Notes: a model not told the origin generated them from the sequence alone. DNA of 64,000 nt from Nocardioides mangrovi (GCF_020073815.1 NZ_JAIQZJ010000003.1:372001-436000); one strand, 5' to 3'. Counted from the first letter of the stretch, positions 8,182-22,121 are shown. Translations and numbers: made by a program.

Positions 8182-9630
8182 GTGGAGCAGCACACCTCGG
8201 ACCTCGATGCGGCCTGGCGGGGCGTCGTCGACGACCTCCAGCCCAACCAGCGGGCCTGGCTGCGCGCCAGCGAGCCGGTGACCCTCCACGAGAGCACGGC
8301 CATCGTGGCCGTCCCCAACGACTTCACCCGCAACCAGCTCGAGGGCCGGCTGCGCGCCCAGCTCGAGGACGCCCTGACCGTCCGGTTCGGCCGGGAGATC
8401 CGGATCGCGGTCACGGTCAACCCACAGCTCGAGGACGTCGGGCCGCTGCCGGGCCAGGAGATCGAGGACGACTCGTCGACTAGTCGAGAGATCGATATGT
8501 CGACAAACGTCGCCGCGCCCAGCGTGGAGCCGGTCGTCCCGTCCGCACCCGAGCCCGTCGACGCGGGCGCCACGCGCCCCAGCTCCTCGCTCGAGACCCG
8601 GCTCAACCCGAAGTACACCTTCGAGACCTTCGTCATCGGCTCGTCCAACCGCTTCCCGCACGCGGCCGCGGTGGCCGTGGCCGAGGCGCCGGGCAAGGCC
8701 TACAACCCGCTCCTCGTCTACGGCGACTCCGGGCTGGGCAAGACCCACCTGCTCCACGCGATCGGCCACTACGTGCGCTCGCTCTACACCGGCGCGAAGG
8801 TGCGCTACGTGTCGAGCGAGGAGTTCACGAACGAGTTCATCAACGCGATCCGCGACGACCGGCAGGACCGCTTCAAGCGGCGCTACCGCGACGTCGACGT
8901 GCTGCTCATCGACGACATCCAGTTCCTGGAGGGGAAGACCCAGACCCAGGAGGAGTTCTTCCACACCTTCAACACGCTCCACAACGCCAACAAGCAGATC
9001 GTCCTCACCTCCGACCGCGCGCCCAAGCGGCTCGAGGCACTGGAGGACCGCCTGCGCAACCGGTTCGAGTGGGGCCTCATCACCGACGTGCAGCCGCCGG
9101 ACCTCGAGACCCGGATCGCGATCCTGCGCAAGAAGGCCGCCATGGACCGGCTCACCGCGCCCCCGGACGTGCTCGAGTTCATCGCCTCGAAGATCCAGAC
9201 CAACATCCGCGAGCTCGAGGGCGCGCTGATCCGGGTGACGGCGTTCGCCAACCTCAACCGCCAGGAGGTCGACATGACCCTGGCCGAGATCGTCCTCAAG
9301 GACCTGATCCCCGAGGGTGGCGAGCCGGAGATCACGGCGGCGCTGATCATCGCCCAGACCGCGGCCTACTTCGGGCTCTCCATCGAGGAGCTCACCGGCC
9401 CCAGCCGCGGCCGGCACCTGGTGATGGCACGCCAGATCGCGATGTACCTGTGCCGCGAGCTCACCGACCTGTCGCTGCCGAAGATCGGCGCGCAGTTCGG
9501 CAACCGCGACCACACGACGGTCATGTACGCCGACCGGAAGATCAACCAGCTGCTCGCCGAGCGCCGCGCGGTCTTCAACCAGGTCAGCGAGCTCACCAAC
9601 CGCGTCAAGATGCAGGCACGTCAGGTCTGA
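8182..9630 (+). CDS. dnaA: Chromosomal replication initiator DnaA
   Basis: The 482-residue protein has four domains: an N-terminal helicase-loading domain (to about residue 80), a variable linker, the AAA+ ATPase with Walker [10 protein letters not shown] at 181-189 and Walker [13 protein letters not shown] at about 241-252, and the C-terminal DNA-binding domain with [15 protein letters not shown]. It binds DnaA boxes and melts the origin. The GTG at 8182 is chosen because it follows CGGGAG and gives the usual opening with the conserved helix. Longer in-frame starts lie in the DnaA-box region. Its stop overlaps the convergent ohrR by 10 bases. Confidence 0.97.
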   Translation: MEQHTSDLDAAWRGVVDDLQPNQRAWLRASEPVTLHESTAIVAVPNDFTRNQLEGRLRAQLEDALTVRFGREIRIAVTVNPQLEDVGPLPGQEIEDDSSTSREIDMSTNVAAPSVEPVVPSAPEPVDAGATRPSSSLETRLNPKYTFETFVIGSSNRFPHAAAVAVAEAPGKAYNPLLVYGDSGLGKTHLLHAIGHYVRSLYTGAKVRYVSSEEFTNEFINAIRDDRQDRFKRRYRDVDVLLIDDIQFLEGKTQTQEEFFHTFNTLHNANKQIVLTSDRAPKRLEALEDRLRNRFEWGLITDVQPPDLETRIAILRKKAAMDRLTAPPDVLEFIASKIQTNIRELEGALIRVTAFANLNRQEVDMTLAEIVLKDLIPEGGEPEITAALIIAQTAAYFGLSIEELTGPSRGRHLVMARQIAMYLCRELTDLSLPKIGAQFGNRDHTTVMYADRKINQLLAERRAVFNQVSELTNRVKMQARQV

Positions 9631-10061
9631 CCCAGGTTCGCGAGCAGCCCCCGGAGCCGCTCGCGGAGCTCGACCAGCTCGGCCAGCGAGAGGCCCATCG
9701 CGTCGAACAGCTGACGCGGGACCTCCGACACCTGCTCGCGGAGCCGGTCGCCTGCCTCCGTGACCTCCACCAGCACCCGCCGCTCGTCCTCGGTGTCGCG
9801 GCGCCGCACGACGTGGCCGGCCGCCTCCAGCCGCTTCAGCAGCGGGGTCAGGGTGCCCGAGTCGAGCAGCAGCCGCTCGCCGAGCTCGCCCACGCTCAGC
9901 GGGCCGCCGGCCTCCCAGAGCGCGGTCATCGTGAGGTACTGCGGATAAGTCATCCCGACCTCGGCCAGCAGGTCCGCGTAGGTCCGGGTCACCGCCCGCG
10001 TCGCCGCGTAGAGCGGGAAGCAGAGCATGTCGTCGATGGAGAGCTGTGCCGGGGTGGCCAT
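9621..10061 (-). CDS. ohrR: OhrR-type MarR family peroxide-sensing repressor
   Basis: The 146-residue MarR-family winged-helix protein opens [18 protein letters not shown]. Cys14 is at the position of the reactive cysteine of OhrR, which is oxidised by organic hydroperoxides and then releases DNA. The winged helix follows ([25 protein letters not shown], then [13 protein letters not shown]). It is divergent from ohr at 10114, and the 52-base gap holds an operator-like sequence, the standard ohrR-ohr arrangement. What is unusual is its place between dnaA and dnaN. Confidence 0.9.
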   Translation of the reverse strand: MATPAQLSIDDMLCFPLYAATRAVTRTYADLLAEVGMTYPQYLTMTALWEAGGPLSVGELGERLLLDSGTLTPLLKRLEAAGHVVRRRDTEDERRVLVEVTEAGDRLREQVSEVPRQLFDAMGLSLAELVELRERLRGLLANLGQT

Positions 10062-10077
10062 GGCTCCAGGCTACTCC

Positions 10078-10106
10078 TTGCACAATTCCATTGCGCACAA
10101 TAGATT
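10078..10106 (+). promoter_or_regulatory. ohr promoter with overlapping OhrR operator
   Basis: TTGCAC (10078-10083) and TAGATT (10101-10106) are spaced by 17 bases. The spacer contains ATTGCGCACAAT with ATTG/CAAT arms, plus a TTGCACAA repeat, the kind of A/T-rich symmetric site OhrR binds. TAGATT ends seven bases before the ohr ATG, so the ohr message is probably leaderless. Confidence 0.65.
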
Positions 10107-10113
10107 CGTGCGC

Positions 10114-10530
10114 ATGACTCCTCTCTACACCGCCTCCGCGGTCGCGACCGGCGACGGGCGCAACGGCCACGTCACCTCCACCGACGGCATCCTCGACCTC
10201 GACGTCCGCATCCCGAAGGAGATGGGTGGCGCCGGCGGCGCCACCAACCCCGAGCAGCTCTTCGCCGCCGGCTACGCCGCGTGCTTCCACAGCGCGCTGC
10301 GCCTGGTGGCCGGCCAGGCCGGGGCCGACGTCAGCGAGTCCGAGGTCGTCGCCGACGTCTCGATCGGCACCAACGACGCCGGCGGCTTCACCCTCGCGGT
10401 CCAGCTGGAGGTGACGCTGCCGAACGTCGACCACGACCAGGCCGAGCAGCTCGTCGGCCAGGCCCACCAGGTCTGCCCCTACTCCAACGCCACCCGCGGC
10501 AACATCGAGGTCACCCTCACCGTCGAGTGA
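10114..10530 (+). CDS. ohr: Organic hydroperoxide resistance protein Ohr
   Basis: The 138-residue OsmC/Ohr-fold thiol peroxidase reduces organic and fatty-acid hydroperoxides. Both catalytic cysteines are present: Cys57 in AACFHSALRL and Cys121 in VCPYSNATRGNI. The ATG at 10114 is preferred over the in-frame GTG at 10108 because the -10 box TAGATT ends exactly seven bases upstream, consistent with a leaderless start. It is divergent from its likely repressor ohrR. Length is normal for the family (about 140 residues). Confidence 0.94.
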   Translation: MTPLYTASAVATGDGRNGHVTSTDGILDLDVRIPKEMGGAGGATNPEQLFAAGYAACFHSALRLVAGQAGADVSESEVVADVSIGTNDAGGFTLAVQLEVTLPNVDHDQAEQLVGQAHQVCPYSNATRGNIEVTLTVE

Positions 10531-10918
10531 GGACCCGAACCACAACGATGTGAGATGTGGAGCCGGTGTGCAGCCGGTCGCCGGTCACCGGGGACGGCCT
10601 GTGGAACAACGGGCCGTCCTCCACCGCCCCGGATCGGCGTGCACACCGGCCCCCGCGTCGTCCACACGCCGTCCACACCGCCTGTGCACGCCGATTTCCG
10701 CCGCTGACCTGCACGAACGATGGTTCTCCACAGTTTCCACGGATGCTGTGACTCCCACGTACCTCTACACGGTCCCGATCTCGGTCAACATCCATCCGGG
10801 CGCCCACCTGGGGAGAACTCCCCCGAACCTCCCGCCCGTCGGCGCCGCATGGCAGGATGCGCATCCCGACAACTCCTTGCCCGGGATCCCTGTAGTTCGC
10901 CGACCCGAAGGAACCACC
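10531..10918. other. Candidate oriC (ohr-dnaN intergenic region)
   Basis: This 388-base gene-free gap directly precedes dnaN, where actinobacterial origins lie. DnaA-box-like 9-mers on the plus strand include TCGTCCACA (10658-10666), CCGTCCACA (10669-10677) and TTCTCCACA (10724-10732), followed by GTTTCCACG (10733-10741). CTGTGGAAC (10599-10607) is a box on the other strand. Most are one or two bases from TTGTCCACA. No strongly A/T-rich melting region stands out. The placement is by synteny and box density, not by measured skew. Confidence 0.65.
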
Positions 10919-12058
10919 GTGAAGTTCCGCGTCGAGCGCGACGTGCTGGCCGATGCCGTCGCCTGGGCTGCCCGCAGCCTCCCGGTCCGTCCCAGCGTCC
11001 CGGTGCTCGCCGGACTTCTCATCGAGGCGAGCGACGACGGCCTGGTCCTGTCGACCTTCGACTACGAGACCTCCGCACGTGCCACGCTCAGCGCCGAGGT
11101 CAGCGACGAGGGTCGTGCCCTGGTCAGCGGCCGTCTCCTGGCCGACATCTGCCGCAGCCTGCCCGCCAAGCCGGTGGAGATGGTGCTCGACGGCGCCCGG
11201 GTCTCGCTCACCTGCGGGTCGGCCCGCTTCAGCCTCCAGACGATGCCGGTCGAGGACTACCCCGCCCTCCCGGACATGCCGGCCGCGACCGGCACCGTCT
11301 CCAGCGAGGACTTCGCGCACGCCGTCGCGCAGGCGGTGACCGCCGCCGGCCGCGACGACATGCTCCCGGTGCTGACCGGCGTCCGGATCGAGATCGAGGG
11401 CTCGACGATCTCGCTGCTCGCCACCGACCGCTTCCGCCTCGCCCACCGCGAGCTCGAGTGGAACCCACGCACCCCCGACGAGTCGGTCGCCGCCCTGGTG
11501 CCCGCCCGGGTCCTCGGCGACACGGCCAAGTCGCTGACCGCCGGCGGTGAGGTGACCATCGCACTCGCCGCCACCGGGTCCGGCGAGGGCATCATCGGCT
11601 TCGAGGGCCAGGCAGCCGGCGGCCACCGGCGTACGACGACCCGTCTGCTCGACGGCGAGTTCCCCAAGGTCCGCAGCCTCTTCCCGAACGAGCACCTCAC
11701 CACCGCGCTCGTCGACAAGACGGCGCTCATCGAGTCGGTCCGCCGCGTCGCGCTCGTCGCCGAGCGCAACACCGCGGTCCAGCTCGCCTTCAACGAGGGG
11801 GTCCTCACCCTCGACGCCGGCTCCGGCGACGAGGCCCAGGCGTCGGAGTCGATCTCCGCGACCATCGACGGCGAGGACCTGACCACGGGCTTCAACCCGC
11901 AGTTCCTGCTCGACGGGCTCGGTGCGATCGACCAGCCGGTCGTCGAGCTGGCGTTCACCCAGGCCTCCAAGCCGGTCGTCATCAGCGGCTCGGTGGAGGA
12001 GGGACAGACCGACACGTCGTTCCGCTACCTGCTGATGCCGCGACGCCTCCTGTCCTGA
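10919..12058 (+). CDS. dnaN: DNA polymerase III beta sliding clamp
   Basis: The 379-residue protein has three repeated clamp domains. It opens MKFRVERDVLADAVAWAARSLP, a standard DnaN start, and carries VLTGVRIEIEGSTISLLATDRFRLA in the second domain and the C-terminal PVVISGS...FRYLLMPRRL that forms the partner-binding pocket. It encircles DNA and holds the polymerase on the template. The GTG at 10919 follows GAAGGA at a good distance. The gene is transcribed away from the candidate oriC and is followed by gnd after 29 bases. Confidence 0.97.
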   Translation: MKFRVERDVLADAVAWAARSLPVRPSVPVLAGLLIEASDDGLVLSTFDYETSARATLSAEVSDEGRALVSGRLLADICRSLPAKPVEMVLDGARVSLTCGSARFSLQTMPVEDYPALPDMPAATGTVSSEDFAHAVAQAVTAAGRDDMLPVLTGVRIEIEGSTISLLATDRFRLAHRELEWNPRTPDESVAALVPARVLGDTAKSLTAGGEVTIALAATGSGEGIIGFEGQAAGGHRRTTTRLLDGEFPKVRSLFPNEHLTTALVDKTALIESVRRVALVAERNTAVQLAFNEGVLTLDAGSGDEAQASESISATIDGEDLTTGFNPQFLLDGLGAIDQPVVELAFTQASKPVVISGSVEEGQTDTSFRYLLMPRRLLS

Positions 12059-12087
12059 CGCCAGGTCCGCGCCCTAGGCTGAGGCCC

Positions 12088-12993
12088 ATGGACATCGGAC
12101 TCGTCGGTCTCGGCAAGATGGGTGGCAACATGCGCACCCGCCTGCGCAACGCAGGCCACACGGTGGTCGGGTACGACCGCAACCCCGACATCGCGGACGT
12201 CGACAGCCTCGCCGCCATGGTGGAGAAGCTGCCGTCCCCCAAGGTCGTGTGGGTGATGGTCCCCGCCGGCGACCCGACCCGCGAGACCATCCGCGAGCTC
12301 GGCGACCTGCTCGGCGAGGGTGACCTCGTGGTCGACGGCGGCAACTCGAAGTGGACCGACGACCAGGAGAACGCCGCGATGCTGGCGGAGAAGGGCGTCG
12401 GCTTCGTCGACTGCGGCGTCTCAGGTGGCGTCTGGGGTCTGCAGAACGGCTACGCCCTCATGTGCGGCGGGTCCGACGAGGACGTGGCGAAGGTGCAGCC
12501 CGCGCTCGACGCGCTCAAGCCCGACGAGGGCGGTTTCGTGCACGCCGGCAAGAAGCCCGGGGCCGGCCACTTCGCCAAGATGGTCCACAACGGCATCGAG
12601 TACGCCATGATGCAGAGCTACGCCGAGGGCTGGGAGCTGCTCGAGAAGGTCGACCTCGTCGACAACGTCACCGAGGTCTTCGACTCCTGGCGCTCCGGCA
12701 CCGTCATCCGGTCCTGGCTGCTCGACCTGCTGGTCGCCGCGATCGAGGAGGACACCCACCTCGAGAAGATCGCCGGCTACGCCGAGGACTCCGGCGAGGG
12801 CCGGTGGACCGTCGAGGCCGCGATCGAGCACGCCGTCCCGATGAACGTCATCGCCGCCTCCCTGTTCGCGCGGTTCACCTCGCGCCAGGAGGACAGCCCG
12901 GCGATGAAGGCGATCGCCGCGATGCGCAACCAGTTCGGCGGGCACGCGGTCCACACCGAGCCGCCCGCGGGCGGCGACGCCCCCACGTCGTAG
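12088..12993 (+). CDS. gnd: 6-phosphogluconate dehydrogenase (decarboxylating), short type
   Basis: The 301-residue protein has an N-terminal Rossmann domain with GLVGLGKMGGNM, then VVDGGNSKW and CGVSGGVWGLQNGY for substrate contact, and HNGIEYAMMQ with the catalytic region. The length matches the short, usually NAD-dependent class rather than the 470-residue NADP enzyme. It oxidises 6-phosphogluconate to ribulose-5-phosphate and CO2. A TAGGCT box ends seven bases before the ATG, suggesting a leaderless transcript. Its place between dnaN and recF is common in actinobacteria. Confidence 0.93.
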   Translation: MDIGLVGLGKMGGNMRTRLRNAGHTVVGYDRNPDIADVDSLAAMVEKLPSPKVVWVMVPAGDPTRETIRELGDLLGEGDLVVDGGNSKWTDDQENAAMLAEKGVGFVDCGVSGGVWGLQNGYALMCGGSDEDVAKVQPALDALKPDEGGFVHAGKKPGAGHFAKMVHNGIEYAMMQSYAEGWELLEKVDLVDNVTEVFDSWRSGTVIRSWLLDLLVAAIEEDTHLEKIAGYAEDSGEGRWTVEAAIEHAVPMNVIAASLFARFTSRQEDSPAMKAIAAMRNQFGGHAVHTEPPAGGDAPTS

Positions 12994-13011
12994 TCGGGGC
13001 GTAGCCCGACC

Positions 13012-14148
13012 GTGTACGTCTCCCACCTGTCCCTGCACGACTTCCGCTCCTACACGTCGGCGGACGTCGAGCTCGGCCCGGGGGTGACGGCCTTCATCGG
13101 CCGCAACGGGCAGGGCAAGACCAACCTGGTCGAGGCGATCGACTACCTCTCGCGACTCGCCTCCCACCGGGTGGCCAGCGACGCGCCCCTCGTGCGGGCC
13201 GGCGCGGACCAGGCCGTGGTCCGCGCCGCCGTGGTCCGCGACGGGCGTACGGCGGTGCTCGAGGTCGAGATCAACCCGGGCAGGTCCAACCGCGCCCGGG
13301 TCAACCGCTCACCGCTCCCCCGCTCGCGGGAGCTGGTCGGCCTGGTGCGCACCGTGGTCTTCTCCCCCGAGGACCTCACCCTGGTCAAGGGCGACCCCTC
13401 GGACCGGCGGAAGTTCCTCGACGACCTGCTGGTGCTGCGCGCCCCGCGGCTCGCGGGCGTCCGGTCCGACTACGACCGGATCCTCAAGCAGCGCAACTCC
13501 CTGCTCAAGACGGCCGGCGCCGCGCGGCGGGGGTCGTCCGCCCAAGAGGGCGCGCTCTCGACCCTCGGCGTCTGGGACGCCCACCTCGCGCGCGTCGGCG
13601 GTGAGCTGCTCGCCGAGCGGCTGCTCCTGGTCGACGCGCTGCGCCCGTACGTCGGCAAGGCCTACGAGACGGTCGCGCGCGGGGCGACCCGTGACGACGC
13701 GGACATCACCTACCGGCCGTCGTTCGAGCTCGACGGCCAGACCTCCCGCGCGGATCTCACCGAGGCGTTGCTCGCCGAGGTCGAGCGGCGCCGCAACGAC
13801 GAGCTCGACCGCGGCCTCTCGCTCGTGGGACCGCACCGCGACGAGCTCCTCTGCACCCTGGGCGAGCTGCCGGTGAAGGGCTACGCCTCCCACGGGGAGT
13901 CCTGGTCGTTCGCGCTGGCGCTCCGGCTGGCGTCCTACGACCTCCTGCGCTCGGACGGCGACGACCCGATCCTCATCCTCGACGACGTCTTCGCGGAGCT
14001 CGACAGCGAACGGCGTGCGCAGCTCGCCGAGCTCGTCGCCGGCGCCGAGCAGGTGCTCGTCACGGCGGCCGTCGGGGCCGACGTACCTGAGGTGCTCACC
14101 GGCACCCGCTACGCCGTCGGCGGGGGCGAGGTCGTCCGTGAGCAGTGA
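13012..14148 (+). CDS. recF: DNA replication and repair protein RecF
   Basis: The 378-residue SMC-like ATPase has its Walker A motif GRNGQGKTN near residue 30, the ABC signature region late in the protein, and Walker B in [15 protein letters not shown]. RecF helps RecO and RecR load RecA at single-strand gaps. The opening [20 protein letters not shown] is typical. The start is a GTG 18 bases after gnd. The 3' end overlaps the following DUF721 gene by 11 bases. Confidence 0.96.
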   Translation: MYVSHLSLHDFRSYTSADVELGPGVTAFIGRNGQGKTNLVEAIDYLSRLASHRVASDAPLVRAGADQAVVRAAVVRDGRTAVLEVEINPGRSNRARVNRSPLPRSRELVGLVRTVVFSPEDLTLVKGDPSDRRKFLDDLLVLRAPRLAGVRSDYDRILKQRNSLLKTAGAARRGSSAQEGALSTLGVWDAHLARVGGELLAERLLLVDALRPYVGKAYETVARGATRDDADITYRPSFELDGQTSRADLTEALLAEVERRRNDELDRGLSLVGPHRDELLCTLGELPVKGYASHGESWSFALALRLASYDLLRSDGDDPILILDDVFAELDSERRAQLAELVAGAEQVLVTAAVGADVPEVLTGTRYAVGGGEVVREQ

Positions 14149-14689
14149 CGAGCCCGACGCCGTCGACGAGCCGGCGGACGGGGCCGAGCAGCAGGAGCAC
14201 CAGGCCGACGGGCTCGACCTGGCCCGCGCGCAGACCCGCGCCACCGCCAAGTCGACGCCGGCCGCCCGGACCCGGCAGCGCCGCAAGGACACCCCGAACC
14301 GGGGCCGGGTCAGCGGCGCCCACCCCGACGACCGCGACCCGCAGCTCCTCGACGCCACCCTCGGCCGCCTCGTCGCCGACCACGGCTGGGACCTCGACCT
14401 GCGGGTCCAGGGCGTCTTCGGCCGGTGGGCGGAGCTGGTGGGTGCCGAGGTCGCCGACCACTGCACGCCGGAGACCTTCGCCGACGGCCGGCTCGTGGTG
14501 AGGACCGACTCGACCGCGTGGGCGACCCAGCTGCGGCTGCTCGCGCCGACCGTCGTCCGACGGCTCAACGAGGAGCTCGGCCACGGGACGGTGACGCTCA
14601 TCGACGTGCTCGGGCCGCACCTGCCGACCTGGAAGAAGGGGCCGCGCTCGGCCCGCGACGGACGGGGCCCGCGCGACACCTACGGGTGA
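14138..14689 (+). CDS. DUF721 (DciA-like) protein
   Basis: The 183-residue protein has a charged, disordered first half and a DUF721 domain in the second half ([39 protein letters not shown], then [18 protein letters not shown]). DUF721 includes DciA, which loads the replicative helicase in bacteria lacking DnaC/DnaI. The recF-DUF721-gyrB order is the conserved actinobacterial one. The GTG at 14138 overlaps recF by 11 bases. A longer in-frame extension lies inside recF and is rejected. Helicase loading is inferred from family and context. Confidence 0.88.
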   Translation: MSSDEPDAVDEPADGAEQQEHQADGLDLARAQTRATAKSTPAARTRQRRKDTPNRGRVSGAHPDDRDPQLLDATLGRLVADHGWDLDLRVQGVFGRWAELVGAEVADHCTPETFADGRLVVRTDSTAWATQLRLLAPTVVRRLNEELGHGTVTLIDVLGPHLPTWKKGPRSARDGRGPRDTYG

Positions 14690-14934
14690 GCCCCACCAGC
14701 CCCGCGCAGACGATCTGCCGGGCTCGCCGTCGTACAGGGACCTCACCGCACCCCTGTTCGGCGCTCCGAGCGCCGCTCACGGGGCGCTCACGGGCCGATT
14801 TCCGGCGTCGTCGTCCCAAGGCCGAAGTGGCGCACGTGTTCTGAGGCCTTCTGGCGGGTATCATGGACGTTGGCCGCTCGGCGCCCGCGCAGGCGGCCAT
14901 CTCCATGTGAAGACCGCCGTCAGAAGAGGTGCGC

Positions 14935-17067
<2,133 letters not shown>

Positions 17068-17121
17068 CCGTCTAGGACGAGCACTAGATTCCAGTAGAGG
17101 CGACGAGAGAGACAAGACGAC

Positions 17122-19841
<2,720 letters not shown>

Positions 19842-19842
<1 letters not shown>

Positions 19843-20375
19843 TGACCGACCGACAGGACACCGCTGTCCGTGCGCCGCTCGGTGAGCGCGCGACGGCGCC
19901 CGTCGGCAAGGCCGCCGGCAGCAACGGCTCCGGCGGCGCCGCCCAGGAGCGCTCCGCGCGCAAGCCACGGATCCCCGGCACGTCGTCGGCCGCCTCCCGG
20001 CCGGCCCGCCGGGCCCGGCTGCGCCTGACCCGCATCGACCCCTGGTCGGTGATGAAGACGTCGTTCCTGCTCGCGATCGCCTTCGCGGTCGTGACCGTGG
20101 TGTCGGTCTTCATCATCTGGTCCGTGCTCGCCGCGGCCGGGGTGTGGGACTCGATCAACCAGACCGTCCAGGACGTCGTCGGTGGCGAGGACGCCTCGAC
20201 CTGGGACGTCGAGAAGTACGTCGGCCTCTCCCGGGTCATGGGCTTCACGCTGCTGGTCTCGGTCGTGGACGTCATCCTGATCACCGCGATCGCCACCCTG
20301 GGCGCCTTCCTCTACAACATGGCCGCGGCCCTCGTCGGCGGTGTCGAGCTCACCCTCGCGGAGGACGAGCGCTGA
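19842..20375 (+). CDS. DUF3566 membrane protein
   Basis: The 177-residue protein has a disordered basic N-terminal half and two transmembrane segments (about residues 67-92 and 128-155) enclosing a DUF3566 domain (RLTRIDPWSVMKTSFLL, then VGLSRVMGFTLL). It corresponds to the conserved gene after gyrA in mycobacteria and streptomycetes (Rv0007 position). The function is unknown. A link with division or envelope is suspected only from position. It is translationally coupled to gyrA and followed by a terminator. Confidence 0.9.
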
Positions 20376-20381
20376 TCCCAC

Positions 20382-20406
20382 CGGGAGCCGAACGGCCTCC
20401 CGTTTT
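20382..20406 (+). terminator. Rho-independent terminator after the gyrase operon
   Basis: CGGGAG at 20382-20387 pairs with CTCCCG at 20397-20402. Two inner G-C pairs and one bulge close a GAAC loop, and TTTT follows. It sits seven bases after the DUF3566 stop. Confidence 0.75.
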
Positions 20407-20434
20407 GTCGCCGTCCGTGGGGGTCCGGTAGTGT
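20405..20434 (+). promoter_or_regulatory. Probable tRNA-Ile promoter
   Basis: TTGTCG (20405-20410) and TAGTGT (20429-20434) are 18 bases apart. The predicted start would lie about eight bases before the mature tRNA. The -35 overlaps the T-tract of the upstream terminator. Confidence 0.5.
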
Positions 20435-20449
20435 TCCCCCTCGGTTCGC

Positions 20450-20526
20450 GGGCCTATAGCTCAGACGGTTAGAGCGCTTCCCTGATAAGGAAGAGGTCAC
20501 AGGTTCAAGTCCTGTTAGGCCCACCA
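20450..20526 (+). tRNA. tRNA-Ile (anticodon GAT)
   Basis: The cloverleaf is complete: acceptor GGGCCTA pairs with TAGGCCC, the anticodon stem CTTCC/GGAAG encloses CTGATAA, and the T arm is ACAGG-TTCAAGT-CCTGT. The discriminator A is at 20523 and CCA is encoded at 20524-20526. tRNA-Ile followed by tRNA-Ala after gyrA is a conserved actinobacterial order. Confidence 0.98.
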
Positions 20527-20562
20527 TTCCCCCTTGTTCCCCACCGACCCGCGGGAGTCCCG

Positions 20563-20685
20563 ATGAAGAAGATCCTCCTGGTCCTGCTCGTCGCGGCCGC
20601 TGCCGTCGTGGTGAAGAAGAAGCTCGACGAGGGCAAGCACGAGCAGGCGATCTGGGCCGAGGCCACGGACAGCGTCCGCTCCTGA
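20563..20685 (+). CDS. DLW-39-like small membrane protein
   Basis: This 40-residue gene between tRNA-Ile and tRNA-Ala begins [20 protein letters not shown], a single hydrophobic helix flanked by lysines, and ends [14 protein letters not shown]. The ending resembles the DLW-39 family of streptomycetes, whose members carry a (D)LW-EATD-type tail at the same locus; here Ile replaces Leu. The ATG follows GGGAG. The function is unknown. The size, the single helix and the conserved position argue that it is a real gene. Confidence 0.78.
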   Translation: MKKILLVLLVAAAAVVVKKKLDEGKHEQAIWAEATDSVRS

Positions 20686-20715
20686 TCCCTCTGGGATCAC
20701 TCCCCGCGTCAACCG

Positions 20716-20791
20716 GGGGCCTTGGCGCAATTGGTAGCGCACCTGCTTTGCAAGCAGGGGGTTAGGGGTTCGAGTCCCCTAGGCTCCACCA
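20716..20791 (+). tRNA. tRNA-Ala (anticodon TGC)
   Basis: Acceptor GGGGCCT pairs with AGGCTCC (one G-T pair). The anticodon stem CCTGC/GCAGG encloses TTTGCAA, and the T arm is AGGGG-TTCGAGT-CCCCT. The discriminator A is at 20788 and CCA is encoded at 20789-20791. Confidence 0.98.
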
Positions 20792-20845
20792 CCGCTGGAC
20801 CGCGTCACCTCCCTCGTGGGTTGAGACGTGCGTGGGTCAGGCGGG

Positions 20846-21442
20846 TCAGGCGGAGGCGGCGTGACCTGCGGCGTACGCCGGTTCGCGATGAGCGGTGTCG
20901 GCCGGTCGGGTCTCTCGGTCGCGGTCGTCCCCACCGTCCAGCGCCTCCCGCAGCTCCACGAGCGCTTCCGCTCGCAGCTGCGCCACCCGAGCCTCGGGCA
21001 CCCCGATCTCGGCCGCCAGCACGCTCATCGGCGTGCGTGCCACGAAGTAGCCCTCGATGACGCGGCGATGCCGTGGCTCGAGCTCGGCGATCGCATCCGT
21101 GAGCTGGGCCAGCCGCTCGGCCCGCGCGACCGGCATGTCCACGGCGTCGATCTCGCAGGTCTGGACGCGTGCCCTGTGTGCGGTCCAATCGGTCGCCCGG
21201 AGGCGATCGACGACGGCGGCCTTGACCCGCGTCTCGGCGAACCGCGCGAACGGTACGCCCCGGGCCGGGTCGTAGCTGCGGGCGCCGAGCTCCAGGGCCT
21301 CCATCCCGGCAGCTCGCAACCCCTCGACGTCGACCGACGGTGGCACTCGTGCCATCACCTGCCGGACGACCCGGTCGACCAGCGCGACGTGCTGCTCGGA
21401 CCGGCTGTCGATGATCGGTCGTTCGTTCGTCGTGTCGTTCAT
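20846..21442 (-). CDS. FliA/WhiG-like sigma-70 family sigma factor
   Basis: The 198-residue protein contains sigma region 2 (LVDRVVRQVMARVPPSVDVEGLRAAGMEALELGARSYDPARGVPFARFAETRVKAAVVDRLRATDW) and region 4 (ELEPRHRRVIEGYF, then AAEIGVPEARVAQLRAEALVELREAL). The spacing and wording are closest to group 3 FliA/WhiG-type factors, but region 3 is short. The ATG at 21442 follows a GGTGGGGG sequence. Upstream in-frame sequence lacks codon bias. It is divergent from a STAS gene, which could be a regulatory partner. The target promoters are unknown. Confidence 0.82.
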   Translation of the reverse strand: MNDTTNERPIIDSRSEQHVALVDRVVRQVMARVPPSVDVEGLRAAGMEALELGARSYDPARGVPFARFAETRVKAAVVDRLRATDWTAHRARVQTCEIDAVDMPVARAERLAQLTDAIAELEPRHRRVIEGYFVARTPMSVLAAEIGVPEARVAQLRAEALVELREALDGGDDRDRETRPADTAHREPAYAAGHAASA

Positions 21443-21589
21443 GGTGCCCCCACCGGCCTGCATCCCCCACGACGCGTGGTCGGACCCGCGTCGCCTGTCT
21501 CTCGCCCCCTGTGCTGCGGTGCCATTACGACACGCCCGTCCAGCCGACACGCAAGACTTCCTCAAGATGGGCGCCCGGCCGGCCACCTG

Positions 21590-21615
21590 GTCTAGTCAGA
21601 TCTGCCTCGGGGTAT
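21590..21615 (+). promoter_or_regulatory. Candidate stress-sigma promoter ahead of the STAS gene
   Basis: GTCT (21590-21593), 16 bases, then GGGTAT (21610-21615) resembles the GTTT-N14-16-GGGTAT pattern used by SigB/SigF-type stress sigma factors. It lies 86 bases before the STAS start. One base of the -35 deviates. Confidence 0.35.
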
Positions 21616-21701
21616 CGCCCGAATCGCCCGTTGGGGTGAGCCGGTCGCGCCTACAGTTGCCCAACTTGGATCCGAGACCACGCGAGGGCAGGGGTGAGGG
21701 G

Positions 21702-22085
21702 ATGCCGACGAGCGATGCGAACGAGCACCCGCTCTCGGTCGTCGTGTCGCGGGAGCCGACGGGGGTCCCGGTCGTCGTCGTGGCCGGTGAGCTGGACATC
21801 GCGTCGGTGGACGCCCTGCGAGCGGTGCTCCTCGATCCGGGGCTGCCGAGTCCGGACCTCGTCATCGACCTGCGTGGTGTCACCTTCATCGACTCGATGG
21901 GGCTGAGCAGCCTGGTCGCCGGGCGGCGCGAGGTGAGCGCCCGCGGGGGCACCGTCCGGGTCCTCTGCGTCCCAGGTCCCGTGGCCGCGATCCTGGAGCT
22001 CACGAGGCTGACGGAGGTCTTCGAGGTCGTCGAGACGGGCCGGGTCGAGCCCCAGCAGGGTGCGGTCCGACGGCCGTCGGCGTAG
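21702..22085 (+). CDS. STAS-domain anti-anti-sigma factor
   Basis: The 127-residue single-domain protein has the antagonist core VVVVAGELDIASVDALRAVL, then DLRGVTFIDSMGLSSLVAGRR. The serine in DSMGL is where partner-switching kinases phosphorylate such proteins. Unphosphorylated forms bind an anti-sigma kinase and free its sigma factor. The ATG follows GAGGGG. No anti-sigma kinase is adjacent, so the partner is elsewhere. It is divergent from the sigma factor at 20846 and may belong to the same circuit. Confidence 0.88.
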   Translation: MPTSDANEHPLSVVVSREPTGVPVVVVAGELDIASVDALRAVLLDPGLPSPDLVIDLRGVTFIDSMGLSSLVAGRREVSARGGTVRVLCVPGPVAAILELTRLTEVFEVVETGRVEPQQGAVRRPSA

Positions 22086-22121
22086 CGAACGCCCGACGGC
22101 CCGATCCCGCGGACGGAGGCG

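Noticed and set aside
7906..10545. An 879-codon minus-strand frame across dnaA, ohrR and ohr
   Set aside because: Antisense shadow of dnaA and ohr with no recognisable domain; it also spans the DnaA-box region.
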